From contig NZ_JAHBGB010000006.1 in assembly GCF_018390555.1 (NCBI RefSeq), forward strand, positions 248,001 to 312,000: a DNA stretch of 64,000 bases. Direction: 5' to 3'. The notes under the pieces were generated by a model that saw only the letters and a program-made list of their open reading frames with translations, ran no database searches and was not told the DNA's origin. Of this stretch, positions 1-8,472 are shown in pieces. The position numbers were made by a program, and so were the translations under genes. The DNA is from Ancylobacter oerskovii (GTDB lineage: Bacteria; Pseudomonadota; Alphaproteobacteria; Rhizobiales; Xanthobacteraceae). Numbering within the stretch: position 1 is the stretch's first letter; each line of letters starts with the position of its first letter.

Positions 1-419
1 CCGGCCACGCTGATCATGCGGTCGAGCGGCCGGCCGGCCCGGAGCGCCGCCAGCACGCCGGCGCCGATGCCGATCGGCACCACGATGGCGAACACCATGG
101 CGGCGAGCTTCAGCGAATTGACCAGCGCGTGGCCGATGAACGGCGCCACCGGCGCGCGATAGGCATAGGACTGGCCCATGTCGCCGGTGAGCAGGCCGCC
201 GATCCACGACAGGTAGATCTCGACCGGCGGCCGGTTGGAGCCGAGCTGCTGGTTCAGCGCCGCCACCGCCCGGGGATCCGCCAGCGGGCCGAGAATGGCC
301 CGCGCCGGATCGCCCGGGAGCACCTGGCAGCCCAGGAAGACGACGATGCTGAGCAGCCAGAGGGTCAGCAGGCTCAGCGCCAGTCGCCTGAGGAAGAAAC
401 GCCCCAGCGCGCCCTTCAT
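1..419 (-). CDS. Dipeptide/oligopeptide-type ABC transporter permease, DppB-like, C-terminus cut by window edge
   Basis: About 139 N-terminal residues are visible. After a basic start (MKGALGRFFLRR) comes a first membrane helix, then the LPGDPAR segment typical of the first periplasmic loop of DppB/OppB permeases, and the beginning of the second helix. The family forms the inner-membrane channel of peptide, nickel or glutathione importers. The start ATG lies 4 bases after the stop of the binding protein, so both belong to one minus-strand operon; the second permease and the ATPases should lie outside the window to the left. The family call is secure; the substrate is not readable from the sequence. 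Confidence 0.9.
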   Translation of the reverse strand, partial: MKGALGRFFLRRLALSLLTLWLLSIVVFLGCQVLPGDPARAILGPLADPRAVAALNQQLGSNRPPVEIYLSWIGGLLTGDMGQSYAYRAPVAPFIGHALVNSLKLAAMVFAIVVPIGIGAGVLAALRAGRPLDRMISVA

Positions 420-423
420 CGGC

Positions 424-2082
424 TCAGGCGAAACCGGCCTTGTGAAGGAACATCTGCCCCATGGCCGTGCCCTCGACGCCCTGGAGAGTGGCCGAGGTCG
501 CGGTCAGGTAATCATAGAAATAGGGGAAGATAATCGGCGTCTCGTCGAGCAGCAGCTTCTGGATGGCGCCGGCCTGCGCCTTCTGCGCCGCCGGATCGAG
601 GGCGGCGATATAGGAGGCGACCAGCTTGTCGTAACCGGGGTTCTTGAATTCCGCCGAGTTCCAGGTGCCGGTGCTGAGCAGCGGCGCGGCGAGGAACACG
701 TTCGGCGTGCCGCGATGGCCGTAATCGGTGATGCCGAACTGGCTGTCCAGCCAATCCGACTTGCCCGGCACGGCATCGCCGTAATAGGCGCCGACATCCT
801 CCAGCTTGAGCGTCACCTTGACGCCGATCTCGGCGGCGGCATTGCGGATGAGGCTGGCGATGGCCGGCAGTTCCTGCAGCTGCATGGTGGTGAGCGTCAC
901 ATCGAAGCCGCCCGACATGCCGGCGGCGGCCATGAGCTCCTTGGCCTTGGCGATGTCCTTGCCCCGCTGCGGGATGGTCGTGTCGGTCGAGGGGAAGACC
1001 GGCGCGAAGGGGCTGTCATTGCCGAGATCGGCCATGCCGCGGAACAGGCCCTTGACGATGGCCGGCCGGTCCAGCGTCAACGCCATGGCCTGGCGCACGC
1101 GCTTGTCGGCGAAGGGGCCGGTGTTCTTCATGTGGATCTGGCGATGCGCGTTCGACTTCAGGCGCAGGATCTTCACCGCCGGATTGTCGAACAGGCTCTG
1201 CGAGCCCTGCACCACCACCTGCTGGATCATGTCCACCTGCCCGCCCAGCAGGGCGAGCACCTGCGGCTGCTGGTCGGCATAGAAGCTGAGCTCGAGCTTC
1301 TCGGCGAGCGCGGGGCCGGCCCAGTAATCGGGGTTGCGCACGAAGCTCGCGCCGACCTTGGGCGTGTAGCTGACCATTCTGAACGGCCCGGTGCCGTTGA
1401 AGGTCTTCTCGAAGTCGCCCTTGTAATCGGCCGGCAGGATGATGGCGTTGTAATTGTCCGAGGACACGTAATAGGGAAAATTGCCGTTCGGCGCGTCGAG
1501 GCTGAAGCGCACCGTCTTGTCGTCCACCTTGGTGGTGCCGCCCTTGGACAGCACGCCCTTGAAGGCGGACAGCGCGTTCGAGCCGTTGGCGGGGTCGGCG
1601 AGCCGGTCGATGGAGGCGACCACATCGTCGGCGGTCATCACGCGGCCATCGTGGAACTTGACGCCGTCGCGCAGCGTGAAGGTCCAGACGCTGCCATCCT
1701 CGTTCGGCTTCCAGGAGGTGGCCAGCATCGGGCGCAGCACGAGGTCCGGCCCGTCCATGACCAGGAAGTCGCCGGCCTGCTGGAGCGGCAGCAGCCCGCC
1801 CTGGTCGGCCACCGACACCGGCTCGATGGCGCCGGAAGGCGTTATCTGCGCCAGCCGGATCGTGCCGCCCTGCTTGGCCTGCGCAAAGGCGCGGCCGATG
1901 GGCGCGAGGCCGAGGCCCTGCAGCACCCCGCCCATCAGCGCCAGCGACAGGCCGACGCGGCTGCCATGGCGCAGGAAGGACCGGCGGTCCAGGCGCCCTG
2001 TCAGCAATTGATCGATGACCTCGTTCTCCAGCTCCGTCCTGCCTTCTCGCCACTGACTCAGGCACTTGGACCGATCAGGCAT
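424..2082 (-). CDS. ABC transporter substrate-binding protein, family 5 (peptide/nickel type), Tat-exported
   Basis: 552 aa, normal for SBP family 5. The N-terminus has a cytoplasmic extension and a twin-arginine motif (DRRSFLRHG, about residues 32-40) followed by a hydrophobic stretch, so it is probably exported folded by Tat, as in many alphaproteobacterial relatives. The rest has family landmarks: LATSWKPNEDGSVWTF, FHDGRVMTADDVVAS, and later the TGPFRMVSY and RNPDYWAG blocks. It delivers its ligand to the permease encoded 4 bases downstream. Dipeptides, other small peptides or opine-like compounds are all possible. It diverges from an oxidase gene, with a 175-base control region between them. 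Confidence 0.92.
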   Translation of the reverse strand: MPDRSKCLSQWREGRTELENEVIDQLLTGRLDRRSFLRHGSRVGLSLALMGGVLQGLGLAPIGRAFAQAKQGGTIRLAQITPSGAIEPVSVADQGGLLPLQQAGDFLVMDGPDLVLRPMLATSWKPNEDGSVWTFTLRDGVKFHDGRVMTADDVVASIDRLADPANGSNALSAFKGVLSKGGTTKVDDKTVRFSLDAPNGNFPYYVSSDNYNAIILPADYKGDFEKTFNGTGPFRMVSYTPKVGASFVRNPDYWAGPALAEKLELSFYADQQPQVLALLGGQVDMIQQVVVQGSQSLFDNPAVKILRLKSNAHRQIHMKNTGPFADKRVRQAMALTLDRPAIVKGLFRGMADLGNDSPFAPVFPSTDTTIPQRGKDIAKAKELMAAAGMSGGFDVTLTTMQLQELPAIASLIRNAAAEIGVKVTLKLEDVGAYYGDAVPGKSDWLDSQFGITDYGHRGTPNVFLAAPLLSTGTWNSAEFKNPGYDKLVASYIAALDPAAQKAQAGAIQKLLLDETPIIFPYFYDYLTATSATLQGVEGTAMGQMFLHKAGFA

Positions 2083-2139
2083 GGCACGGCTCCTCTTCGA
2101 GGTCTCTGGAAGAACGCGTTTTTATCTAGACAAATCCTA

Positions 2140-2160
2140 TGCAACTGAAGCCATGTTGCA
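2140..2160. promoter_or_regulatory. Inverted repeat in the divergent control region (candidate operator)
   Basis: TGCAAC and GTTGCA are perfect inverted 6-base arms separated by 9 bases, inside the AT-richer part of the region between the divergent binding-protein gene and the sarcosine-oxidase-like gene. The position suits a regulator site shared by both promoters. No regulator gene lies next to it, so the bound protein is unknown. Confidence 0.35.
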
Positions 2161-2257
2161 ATATCTTTATTGGCGAGATCGAAACGGCAGAGGTGAAAAA
2201 ATCTCGACGCCTCCGCGATCCGTCCATCACCGCATCCACCACCCGGAAGGAGCCCGC

Positions 2258-3424
2258 ATGACCGCCTCCGACTATGATGTCGCGGTGATCGGCCTCGGCG
2301 CCATGGGGAGCGCCGCCCTCGCCCATCTCGCGGCGCGCGGGCTCCGCGTCGTCGGGATCGAGGCCTTCTCGCCCGCCCACGGCCTCAGCTCCTCGCATGG
2401 CGATAGCCGCATCATCCGGCTCGGCTATTTCGAGGATCCGAGCTACGTGCCGCTGCTGCGCCGCGCCTATGAGAACTGGCGCCGGCTGGAGGCCGAGACC
2501 GGCGCCGACATCCTCACCATCACCGGCGTGCTGCAGATCGGACGGCCCGACAGCCCCATCGTCGCCGGCACCCTCGCCTCCTGCCGCGCCTACGGGCTCG
2601 ATCACGAGATCCTCGACGCCGAGGCGATGGCGCGGCGCCATCCCGCCTTCGCCCTCGACCCGGACGAGATCGCCGTCTTCGAGACGCAGGGTGGCTTCGT
2701 GCGGCCCGAGACCGCCGTGACGGCGCATCTGGCCCTCGCCCGGCGCGAGGGCGCCGAGCTGCGCATGGCCGCCCGCGTCACCGCCATCGAGCCCGACGAT
2801 GCCGGCGTGACCCTGCGGCTCGGCGCTGAGCCTCTCCGGGCCCGGCGGGTGGTGGTGGCGACGGGTCCCTGGATCGCCGAACTGGTGCCGGCACTGGCGG
2901 CGCTGGCGACGCCGATCCGGCAGGTGGTCGCCTGGTACGAGCCGAAGGATGCCGCGGCCACCGCCCTCGGCACCATGCCGGTTTTCCTGCGCGATGCCGG
3001 GCCGGTCGGCTCGTTCTTCGGCTTCCCCGCACTGGACGGCGCCGGCGTGAAGATCGGCAAGCACGCGCATTTCCGCGAGCCGATCGGCGACCCCGATGCG
3101 CCGAACGCCGCCGTCAACGAGGCCGACACCGCGCTGCTGGACGACTTCATCTCCCGGCGCCTGCCGCTGGCCGCCGGCGAAAGGCGGGCCAGCACCACCT
3201 GCCGCTACACCATGCTGCCGGGCGAAGACTTCCTGCTGGACCGGCTTCCCGGCGAGCCGAACGTCGTCGTGGCCTCGCCCTGTTCCGGCCATGGCTACAA
3301 ATTCGCCAGCGTGGTGGGCGAAATCCTCGCCGATCTCGCCCAGGACGGCGAGACACGCTGGCCCGTCGAGGCGTTCAGCTTCCGCGCGCTGCGGGACAAG
3401 GCGGCGGCCGTGCCGGCGCTGTGA
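2258..3424 (+). CDS. Monomeric sarcosine oxidase / N-methyl-L-tryptophan oxidase family FAD enzyme
   Basis: 388 aa, the usual size for MSOX/MTOX. The N-terminus has the dinucleotide-binding glycine motif GLGAMGS, followed by SSSHGDSRIIR, a family landmark. Cys315 in TTCRYT sits exactly where monomeric sarcosine oxidase carries its covalently bound FAD, and the C-terminal CSGHGYKF block is also conserved. The family oxidatively demethylates or deaminates N-methyl amino acids or small secondary amines and makes hydrogen peroxide. I chose the ATG at 2258, preceded by an AAGGAG ribosome site, over upstream in-frame codons. The exact substrate is open; the neighbouring peptide-type importer may supply it. 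Confidence 0.88.
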   Translation: MTASDYDVAVIGLGAMGSAALAHLAARGLRVVGIEAFSPAHGLSSSHGDSRIIRLGYFEDPSYVPLLRRAYENWRRLEAETGADILTITGVLQIGRPDSPIVAGTLASCRAYGLDHEILDAEAMARRHPAFALDPDEIAVFETQGGFVRPETAVTAHLALARREGAELRMAARVTAIEPDDAGVTLRLGAEPLRARRVVVATGPWIAELVPALAALATPIRQVVAWYEPKDAAATALGTMPVFLRDAGPVGSFFGFPALDGAGVKIGKHAHFREPIGDPDAPNAAVNEADTALLDDFISRRLPLAAGERRASTTCRYTMLPGEDFLLDRLPGEPNVVVASPCSGHGYKFASVVGEILADLAQDGETRWPVEAFSFRALRDKAAAVPAL

Positions 3425-3765
3425 CGACGGTCCCCCGCGAGACGAGGCCGGTCGCCGCAAATGGAAGGCGGCGAGGTCGGGCGTTTCCCGGCCCCGTTCC
3501 ATGGGAAAATGCACTTGCGGCCGGTTCAGGCCCCGTGCATTATCTGCCGCGCCAGCAATCGGCGAGATTTCGATAGTCTCTATACACGCGCTTGCCTTCG
3601 TCGGGTCGAACGCCTTGCGCAGGAGACTTGGGTATTGGCGCTACCCGAAGAAGATCGGACAGCGCGCCTTGGCCGTTCGTGTTGCGTTTCGTCGAAATTC
3701 CGGCATGCCTTTCGGCGTTTTTGCTCCCGAGCGGATGTCGCCGCCGGCATGATGCTCGTTTCGTG

Positions 3766-3794
3766 CCCCCCGATGCTGTCGGCAAATCGGGGGG
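3766..3794. promoter_or_regulatory. Strong hairpin in the leader of the injection-system operon
   Basis: CCCCCCGAT (3766-3774) and ATCGGGGGG (3786-3794) form a perfect 9-base-pair stem with an 11-base loop. It is followed by TCGTTT, too short a T run for a confident intrinsic terminator. It may be a terminator for upstream transcription, an attenuator, or an RNA-stabilising structure. Confidence 0.45.
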
Positions 3795-3982
3795 TCGTTT
3801 CATGCGCCGTTTCCCTACGTCTCGTCTTCTGCCTGCCAGGGCTTTCCTATACTGAGCGTTCACCTTGCCTGTACATGCCGGCGGCCCGTGCCGCCCTGTG
3901 AGGGGCATGTCTACGTCCGCGGGTTCGACCCGTCCGATCCGATCAAGAAGACAAGCAACAAAGATCACCCGGAGTGACGACC

Positions 3983-4018
3983 ATGAGGAAACGCCCGCCG
4001 ACCCAGAGCTTCCGTTAG
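3983..4018 (+). CDS. Possible 11-aa leader peptide (weak)
   Basis: ATG at 3983 is preceded by GGAG (3971-3974) at 8 bases and opens MRKRPPTQSFR before a TAG. Just upstream, another frame open from GTG 3888 to the TGA at 3975-3977 has G/C-rich third positions and ends in a charged tail (KKTSNKDHPE). Neither resembles a family I know. They may be leader peptides of the eCIS transcript, the end of a decayed gene, or chance. Confidence 0.2.
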   Translation: MRKRPPTQSFR

Positions 4019-4140
4019 GGAAATTTCCGCCGTTGCCTCTCCGATCCGTTTGGGCCGGGGGGGTGTTTGCCGTGCCTGCCGTCCACCTTTGCTGCGGGTG
4101 ACCGGGCTGGTCCGCGATCCCCGAGCCAGGAGCAGTCGCG

Positions 4141-6465
4141 ATGCCGGTCTCGGTCAGCTATCCGGGCGTCTATATCGAGGAAGTGCCGAGCGGCGTCCGC
4201 ACCCTGGTCGGCGTCGCCACCTCCGTCACCGCCCTTGTCGGCTACACCACCCGCGGCGCCGTCAACAAGGCGGTGCAGATCTTCAATTTCAGCGATTACG
4301 AGCGCGCCTTTGGCGGGCTCGACGTCGACTCGCCGCTGAGCTACGCGGTGCAGAACTTCTTCCGCAATGGCGGCGGACAGGCCTGGGTGGTGCGCGTCGC
4401 CAACGGCGCCGCCCGCGCCGCCATCGAGCTGAAGAACGATGCCGGCGGCGGCGGGGTGACGGCGCTTGCGGTGACGGCCCGCTCCGAGGGGTTGTGGGGC
4501 AACGGCCTGCGGATCGATGTCGACTACGACACCGCCAACCCCGCCAGCCTGTTCAACCTGCAGGTGGTGGAGTTCGTCGACCAGGGCGCGGGGCCGGTGC
4601 CCACGCGCGTGGAGAGCCACCGCAACCTGTCGATGAACGAGTTCTCGCCGGCCTATGCGGTGAACGTGATCAACGAGGCTTCCGACCTGATCCGGGCCAG
4701 CCGCCCGGCGGCGGCGGCCACGGCAGTCGCCAACGGCAACGGCACCAGCACCAGCGGCACCCTGGCGCAAGCCGACCTCGACCGCCTGGACGATGCGCAT
4801 CGCCGGATCGCCGTCACCCTCGACGGCGACGGTCCCTACGAGTTCGACCTGTTCGATGCCGGCGGCGGGCTGGTCGGGGACAATCTCGGCGAGCTGCTCG
4901 ACAACCTCGCCGACCGCATCCGGGATCGGGTGAAGCTGCTGCGGCCCACGGTGGCGGCGTTCAGCGACTTCAACTGCACCGCCGGGGCGACCAACATCGT
5001 CGCCGCCTCGGGCACCGCCGACGGGCAGGGGCAGCGCTCCTCGGTGCGCTTCACCCGGGCCGGACAACGCAGCGCGACGGAGATCCTCAAGCTCGGCACG
5101 CTGAATGGCGGCCGCGAGGCGGACGCCGCGGCGTCGATCCGCCCGGCCCAGACCGGCACGGTCGGCGCCAGCATCGCGGCGCTCGACCTGTCGACCCTGC
5201 CGCAGCCGGCCTCGATGAACGTGACGCTGCTCGCCAGCGGTGCCGCCAATGACGGGCCGCATACGCTGGAATTGTGGGGCGCCACCGGTCGACCGGCGAC
5301 GCCGCAGGCCCTGGTCTCCGCCCTGCAGGCCGCGCTGTCGGCCTCGCCCAGGGCGGAGCTCAACCAGGCGCGGGTGGCGCTGATCGACGGCAGGCTTCGC
5401 CTCGCGCCGGGCGGCAGCAATGCGTCGGTACGGCTGAACGTCACCAATAATGGCGGCAACACCAGCGCGGCGACGCTCGGCCTCGCGGGCGGCGCCGAGA
5501 ACGTCGCGCGCTATGCGCTGGGCATCGGCCCGGCCGGCCAGGCGCAGACCGGCGCCGTGCCCGGCGACGACGGCACGCCCGGCACCCCGACCCAGCTGGC
5601 CGGCAGCCGCAGCGCCAAGACCGGCCTCTTCGCGCTGGAGGAGGTCGATCTGTTCAACATACTCTGCGTGCCCGACCAGTCCGACGACGCGCTGCTGGCC
5701 GCGGCGCTCGACTATGCGAAGGAGAGGCGGGCCTTCTTCATCGCCGACCTGCCCCGCAGCGTCGACACGCTCGACGAGGCGCGTACCTGGCTGAACGGCC
5801 ACGGCTTCCTGCGCGATCCCAATGTCGCGGTCTATTTCCCGCGCATCCAGCAGGCCGACCCGCTCGACGGCAACCGCCTCAGATCCTTCGCCAATAGCGG
5901 CGCCGTCGCCGGCCTCTACGCCCGCACCGACAGCGAGCGCGGGGTCTGGAAGGCGCCGGCGGGCACCGACGCCGTGCTGCGCGGCGTGATGGGGCTCGAT
6001 TATCTGCTGACCGATGCCGAGAACGGCGTGCTCAATCCGCTCGGCCTCAACTGCCTGCGCAACCGGCCGGGCTTCGGACCGGTGGTGTGGGGGGCCCGCA
6101 CCCTGCGCGGCAGCGACCAGCTCGCCTCGGAGTGGAAATACGTGCCGGTGCGCCGCCTGGCGCTGTTCCTGGAGGAGAGCCTCTATCGCGGCACGCAATG
6201 GGTGGTGTTCGAACCCAATGACGAACCGCTCTGGGCGCAGATCCGGCTCAATCTCGGGGCCTTCATGAACAACCTGTTCCGCCAGGGCGCCTTCCAGGGG
6301 CGATCCCCGCGCGAGGCCTATTTCGTGAAATGCGACGCCGAGACCACGACGCAGAACGACATCGATCTCGGCATCGTCAACATCGTCGTCGGCTTCGCCC
6401 CGCTGAAGCCGGCCGAGTTCGTCATCATCAAGCTCCAGCAGATGGCTGGGCAGATCCAGGTCTGA
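4141..6465 (+). CDS. Contractile injection system sheath protein
   Basis: 774 aa. The start SVSYPGVYIEEVPSG and the C-terminal block (LALFLEESLYRGTQWVVFEPN, then AYFVKCD and GFAPLKPAEFV near the end) are hallmarks of phage tail sheath proteins, including the Afp and PVC sheaths. Subunits assemble around the tube and contract to drive it through a target membrane. The conserved core is split by a large middle insertion (roughly residues 190-480), which makes this protein longer than minimal sheaths and probably decorates the outside. It is the only sheath gene in the locus, whereas Afp/PVC clusters carry several paralogues. Start ATG follows an AGGAG site. First gene of a run of co-directional, mostly overlapping genes. 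Confidence 0.95.
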   Translation: MPVSVSYPGVYIEEVPSGVRTLVGVATSVTALVGYTTRGAVNKAVQIFNFSDYERAFGGLDVDSPLSYAVQNFFRNGGGQAWVVRVANGAARAAIELKNDAGGGGVTALAVTARSEGLWGNGLRIDVDYDTANPASLFNLQVVEFVDQGAGPVPTRVESHRNLSMNEFSPAYAVNVINEASDLIRASRPAAAATAVANGNGTSTSGTLAQADLDRLDDAHRRIAVTLDGDGPYEFDLFDAGGGLVGDNLGELLDNLADRIRDRVKLLRPTVAAFSDFNCTAGATNIVAASGTADGQGQRSSVRFTRAGQRSATEILKLGTLNGGREADAAASIRPAQTGTVGASIAALDLSTLPQPASMNVTLLASGAANDGPHTLELWGATGRPATPQALVSALQAALSASPRAELNQARVALIDGRLRLAPGGSNASVRLNVTNNGGNTSAATLGLAGGAENVARYALGIGPAGQAQTGAVPGDDGTPGTPTQLAGSRSAKTGLFALEEVDLFNILCVPDQSDDALLAAALDYAKERRAFFIADLPRSVDTLDEARTWLNGHGFLRDPNVAVYFPRIQQADPLDGNRLRSFANSGAVAGLYARTDSERGVWKAPAGTDAVLRGVMGLDYLLTDAENGVLNPLGLNCLRNRPGFGPVVWGARTLRGSDQLASEWKYVPVRRLALFLEESLYRGTQWVVFEPNDEPLWAQIRLNLGAFMNNLFRQGAFQGRSPREAYFVKCDAETTTQNDIDLGIVNIVVGFAPLKPAEFVIIKLQQMAGQIQV

Positions 6466-6475
6466 GGGGGCGGCG

Positions 6476-7000
6476 ATGGTTCAGTTCAGCGTCAACGCAC
6501 AACGCTTCGACCCGTACAAGAACTTCAAGTTCCGCGTGAAATGGGACGGGCGCTATGTCGCGGGCATCAGCAAGGTGGGGGCGCTGAAGCGGTCCACCGA
6601 AGTGGTCGAGCATCGCGAGGGCGGCGACCCGTCCACCGGCCGCAAATCCCCCGGCCGCACCAAATACGACGCCATCTCGCTCGAACGCGGCGTGACTCAC
6701 GACACCGAGTTCGAGAAATGGGCCTCGAAGGTGTGGAACTTCGCCTCCGGGCTCGGCGCGGAGGTGTCGCTCAAGGATTTCCGCAAGGACATCATCGTCG
6801 AGGTCTATAACGAGGCGGGTCAGCTCGCGCTCGCCTACAAGGTGTTCCGCTGCTGGGTGTCGGAATATCAGGCATTGCCGGATCTCGACGCCAATGCCAA
6901 CGCCGTCGCCATCCAGTCGATCAAGCTGGAGAACGAAGGCTGGGAGCGCGACTACGAAATTCCCGAACCCAGCGAGCCGACCTTCACGGAGCCGGAGTGA
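6476..7000 (+). CDS. Contractile injection system inner tube protein (T4 gp19-like)
   Basis: 174 aa. The sequence follows the phage tail tube family: DPYKNFKFRVKWDGRYVAGIS at the start, then the EHREGGDPS and PGRTKYD blocks, LERGVTHD, and the late LENEGWERD. The tube is the rigid, hollow part that sits inside the sheath and carries the payload in its lumen or at its tip. Only one tube gene is present here; Afp-like systems usually have two or more tube-type proteins, although the CIS-tube-domain protein at 14383 may make the tube-baseplate adaptor. Start ATG after a GAGGGGG site, 10 bases after the sheath stop. Confidence 0.94.
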   Translation: MVQFSVNAQRFDPYKNFKFRVKWDGRYVAGISKVGALKRSTEVVEHREGGDPSTGRKSPGRTKYDAISLERGVTHDTEFEKWASKVWNFASGLGAEVSLKDFRKDIIVEVYNEAGQLALAYKVFRCWVSEYQALPDLDANANAVAIQSIKLENEGWERDYEIPEPSEPTFTEPE

Positions 7001-7755
7001 TGGTCGCCCCGATGGCCCGGGGGGCGTGGCGCGGCCTCTCCGGTGCCGACGTGCTGCATATCTGGGAAGTCGGCCACGACCTGCCATCCGGGGAACGGGC
7101 GCTGCTGGTGCTGGCCGCCGCCGCGCCCGACGCCGCCTTCGACGAGTTGGCCCGGCTGCCGCTGGGCGCGCGCGACCGCGCCCTGCTGGCGGTGCGGACG
7201 GCAACGCTCGGCAGCCGGATCGACGCCTTTGCGCAGTGCCCCGCCTGCGCGGGGGCGCTGGAATTTCCGCTCGATACCGGGCCGCTTCTCGCCGGCAGCG
7301 AGGCGGGCGGGCGGCCGCAGACGATGCGGACGGGCGGCTATCTATTGAACCTGCGCCCGCCCGACTGCCGGGACGAAGCGGCCGCGGAGCGCTGCGTGGA
7401 TGTCGCGTCGGCGGAGGCGGTGCTGCTCGCGGCCTGCGTGTGCGCGACCGGGGACGACGGCGGCCCCGTCCCCGTCGAGGCGTTGCCCGACAGCGTACGC
7501 AGGGCGGCCGCGGACGCCATACTGGCGCTCGATCCGCTGACCGATGTCAGCTTCGACGTCACCTGCGCCGATTGCGGCTGCGGCTGGTCGCTCGCCTTCG
7601 ACGTGCCCGCCTTCCTCTGGCAGGAAATCGGCCATCATGCCCGACGGCTGGTGGGCGAGGTGGCCACGCTCGCGCGGGCCTATGGCTGGTCCGAGCATGA
7701 CATCCTCGCGATGAGCCCGGCGCGCCGGCAAAGCTATCTGGCATGGGCGGGCTAG
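7000..7755 (+). CDS. T4 gp26/gp51-like baseplate protein with zinc-ribbon cysteines
   Basis: About 251 aa. The sequence fits the T4 baseplate (gp26/gp51-like) family that recurs in eCIS loci: LSGADVLHIWEVG near the start, a CPAC cysteine pair around residue 80, a second CADCGC cluster around residue 188, and a C-terminal FLWQEIGHHARRL / LARAYGWSEHDI region. The two cysteine pairs probably bind one zinc ion. The role is likely baseplate hub assembly, perhaps as a chaperone. ATG at 7000 overlaps the tube stop (TGATG); an in-frame GTG lies 3 bases upstream but sits too close to the ribosome site. Confidence 0.75.
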   Translation: MVAPMARGAWRGLSGADVLHIWEVGHDLPSGERALLVLAAAAPDAAFDELARLPLGARDRALLAVRTATLGSRIDAFAQCPACAGALEFPLDTGPLLAGSEAGGRPQTMRTGGYLLNLRPPDCRDEAAAERCVDVASAEAVLLAACVCATGDDGGPVPVEALPDSVRRAAADAILALDPLTDVSFDVTCADCGCGWSLAFDVPAFLWQEIGHHARRLVGEVATLARAYGWSEHDILAMSPARRQSYLAWAG

Positions 7756-7758
7756 CCG

Positions 7759-8472
7759 ATGGGCGACCTGTTCAACCGTCTCGCGCGACGCGCACAGGGC
7801 ACCTTGCCGACCGTGCTGCCCCGGCATGCCTCGCGGTTCGAGACGGCCGCCGCCGATGCGCCGGCGCCGCCCATGCCCGCTTCCGTGCCGCTCGCCTCGC
7901 CGCCGGCACCCGTCCCGCAGCCGGCCCCCCGCGTGGAGGCCGTGCCCTCACCCATCGCTTCGTCCGATCCGGGCGGAACGCCTGCGGTTGGCGACGCCGT
8001 CGTCTTCGCCCCCGTTCCTGACGGATCGCCCGCGCCCGGCCCCCTCGCTCCGCCCCAGCCGCCGCGCCAACCCTCGATCGCCTCCCCGCCGGCCGTTGCG
8101 GTCGCGCTAACCATCCCGCGACGGGAACCGGCCCCGGAGCGGGCGCGGCCGGACGACCCACCCGGCGAGATCTTCCCGCAGGAGGCGCGGCGGGAGCCGG
8201 GCACGATCCCGCCATCGCTCCTGCCTCCCGATAGTCGCGACCGGCCCCCTACCCTCGTCACCTCCGCAGCGGCGTCGCTGCCGGCAGCGCCTCGCGAGAC
8301 CGGCGCGCCCGCCATCGCGGCGACGGCGGAGCCGGAACCGGCTCCCATCGTGCGCGTGAGCATCGGCCGCGTGGAGGTGCGGGCCCCGGCCGCCGCGCCG
8401 GCACCACCGCCGGCCAGCCGCCTGATGTCGCTCGACGACTATCTGCGAGGCGACGTTCGGGGGCGGCGATGA
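7759..8472 (+). CDS. Proline/alanine-rich eCIS protein of unknown function
   Basis: 237 aa with no fold I recognise. The first 30 residues (GDLFNRLARRAQG) and the last 20 (RLMSLDDYLRGD) look structured. Everything between is low-complexity Pro/Ala/Arg-rich sequence, probably disordered. Its place between the gp26-like gene and the DUF4255 gene, 3 bases after one and overlapping the other by ATGA, makes it part of the machine or its assembly. Two short conserved ends joined by a flexible linker would suit a tether between two structural parts. It could be a species-specific substitute for a missing component, but that is speculation. Confidence 0.6.
   Translation: MGDLFNRLARRAQGTLPTVLPRHASRFETAAADAPAPPMPASVPLASPPAPVPQPAPRVEAVPSPIASSDPGGTPAVGDAVVFAPVPDGSPAPGPLAPPQPPRQPSIASPPAVAVALTIPRREPAPERARPDDPPGEIFPQEARREPGTIPPSLLPPDSRDRPPTLVTSAAASLPAAPRETGAPAIAATAEPEPAPIVRVSIGRVEVRAPAAAPAPPPASRLMSLDDYLRGDVRGRR

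Larger units (their letters stand above)
3425..4140. other. Long leader/intergenic region upstream of the injection-system operon
   Basis: 716 bases with no convincing full-length gene. I see one strong GC hairpin (3766-3794), a possible -10 TATACT at 3848-3853 with only a weak -35, and two tiny reading frames near the end (3888-3977 and 3983-4018). Base composition is more even than in the flanking genes. This is the only non-coding stretch upstream of the eCIS operon and should hold its main promoter. Confidence 0.5.

Noticed and set aside
3540-3968. 142-aa minus-strand reading frame in the eCIS leader
   Set aside because: No family resemblance, no good ribosome site, and base usage without coding bias on that strand.
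4015-6198. Long antisense reading frame over the sheath gene; similar ones over the baseplate genes (17686-20211 and 25213-27573, minus strand)
   Set aside because: They have Arg/Gly/His-rich, family-free translations typical of the opposite strand of GC-rich genes, while the plus strand encodes clearly recognised proteins.
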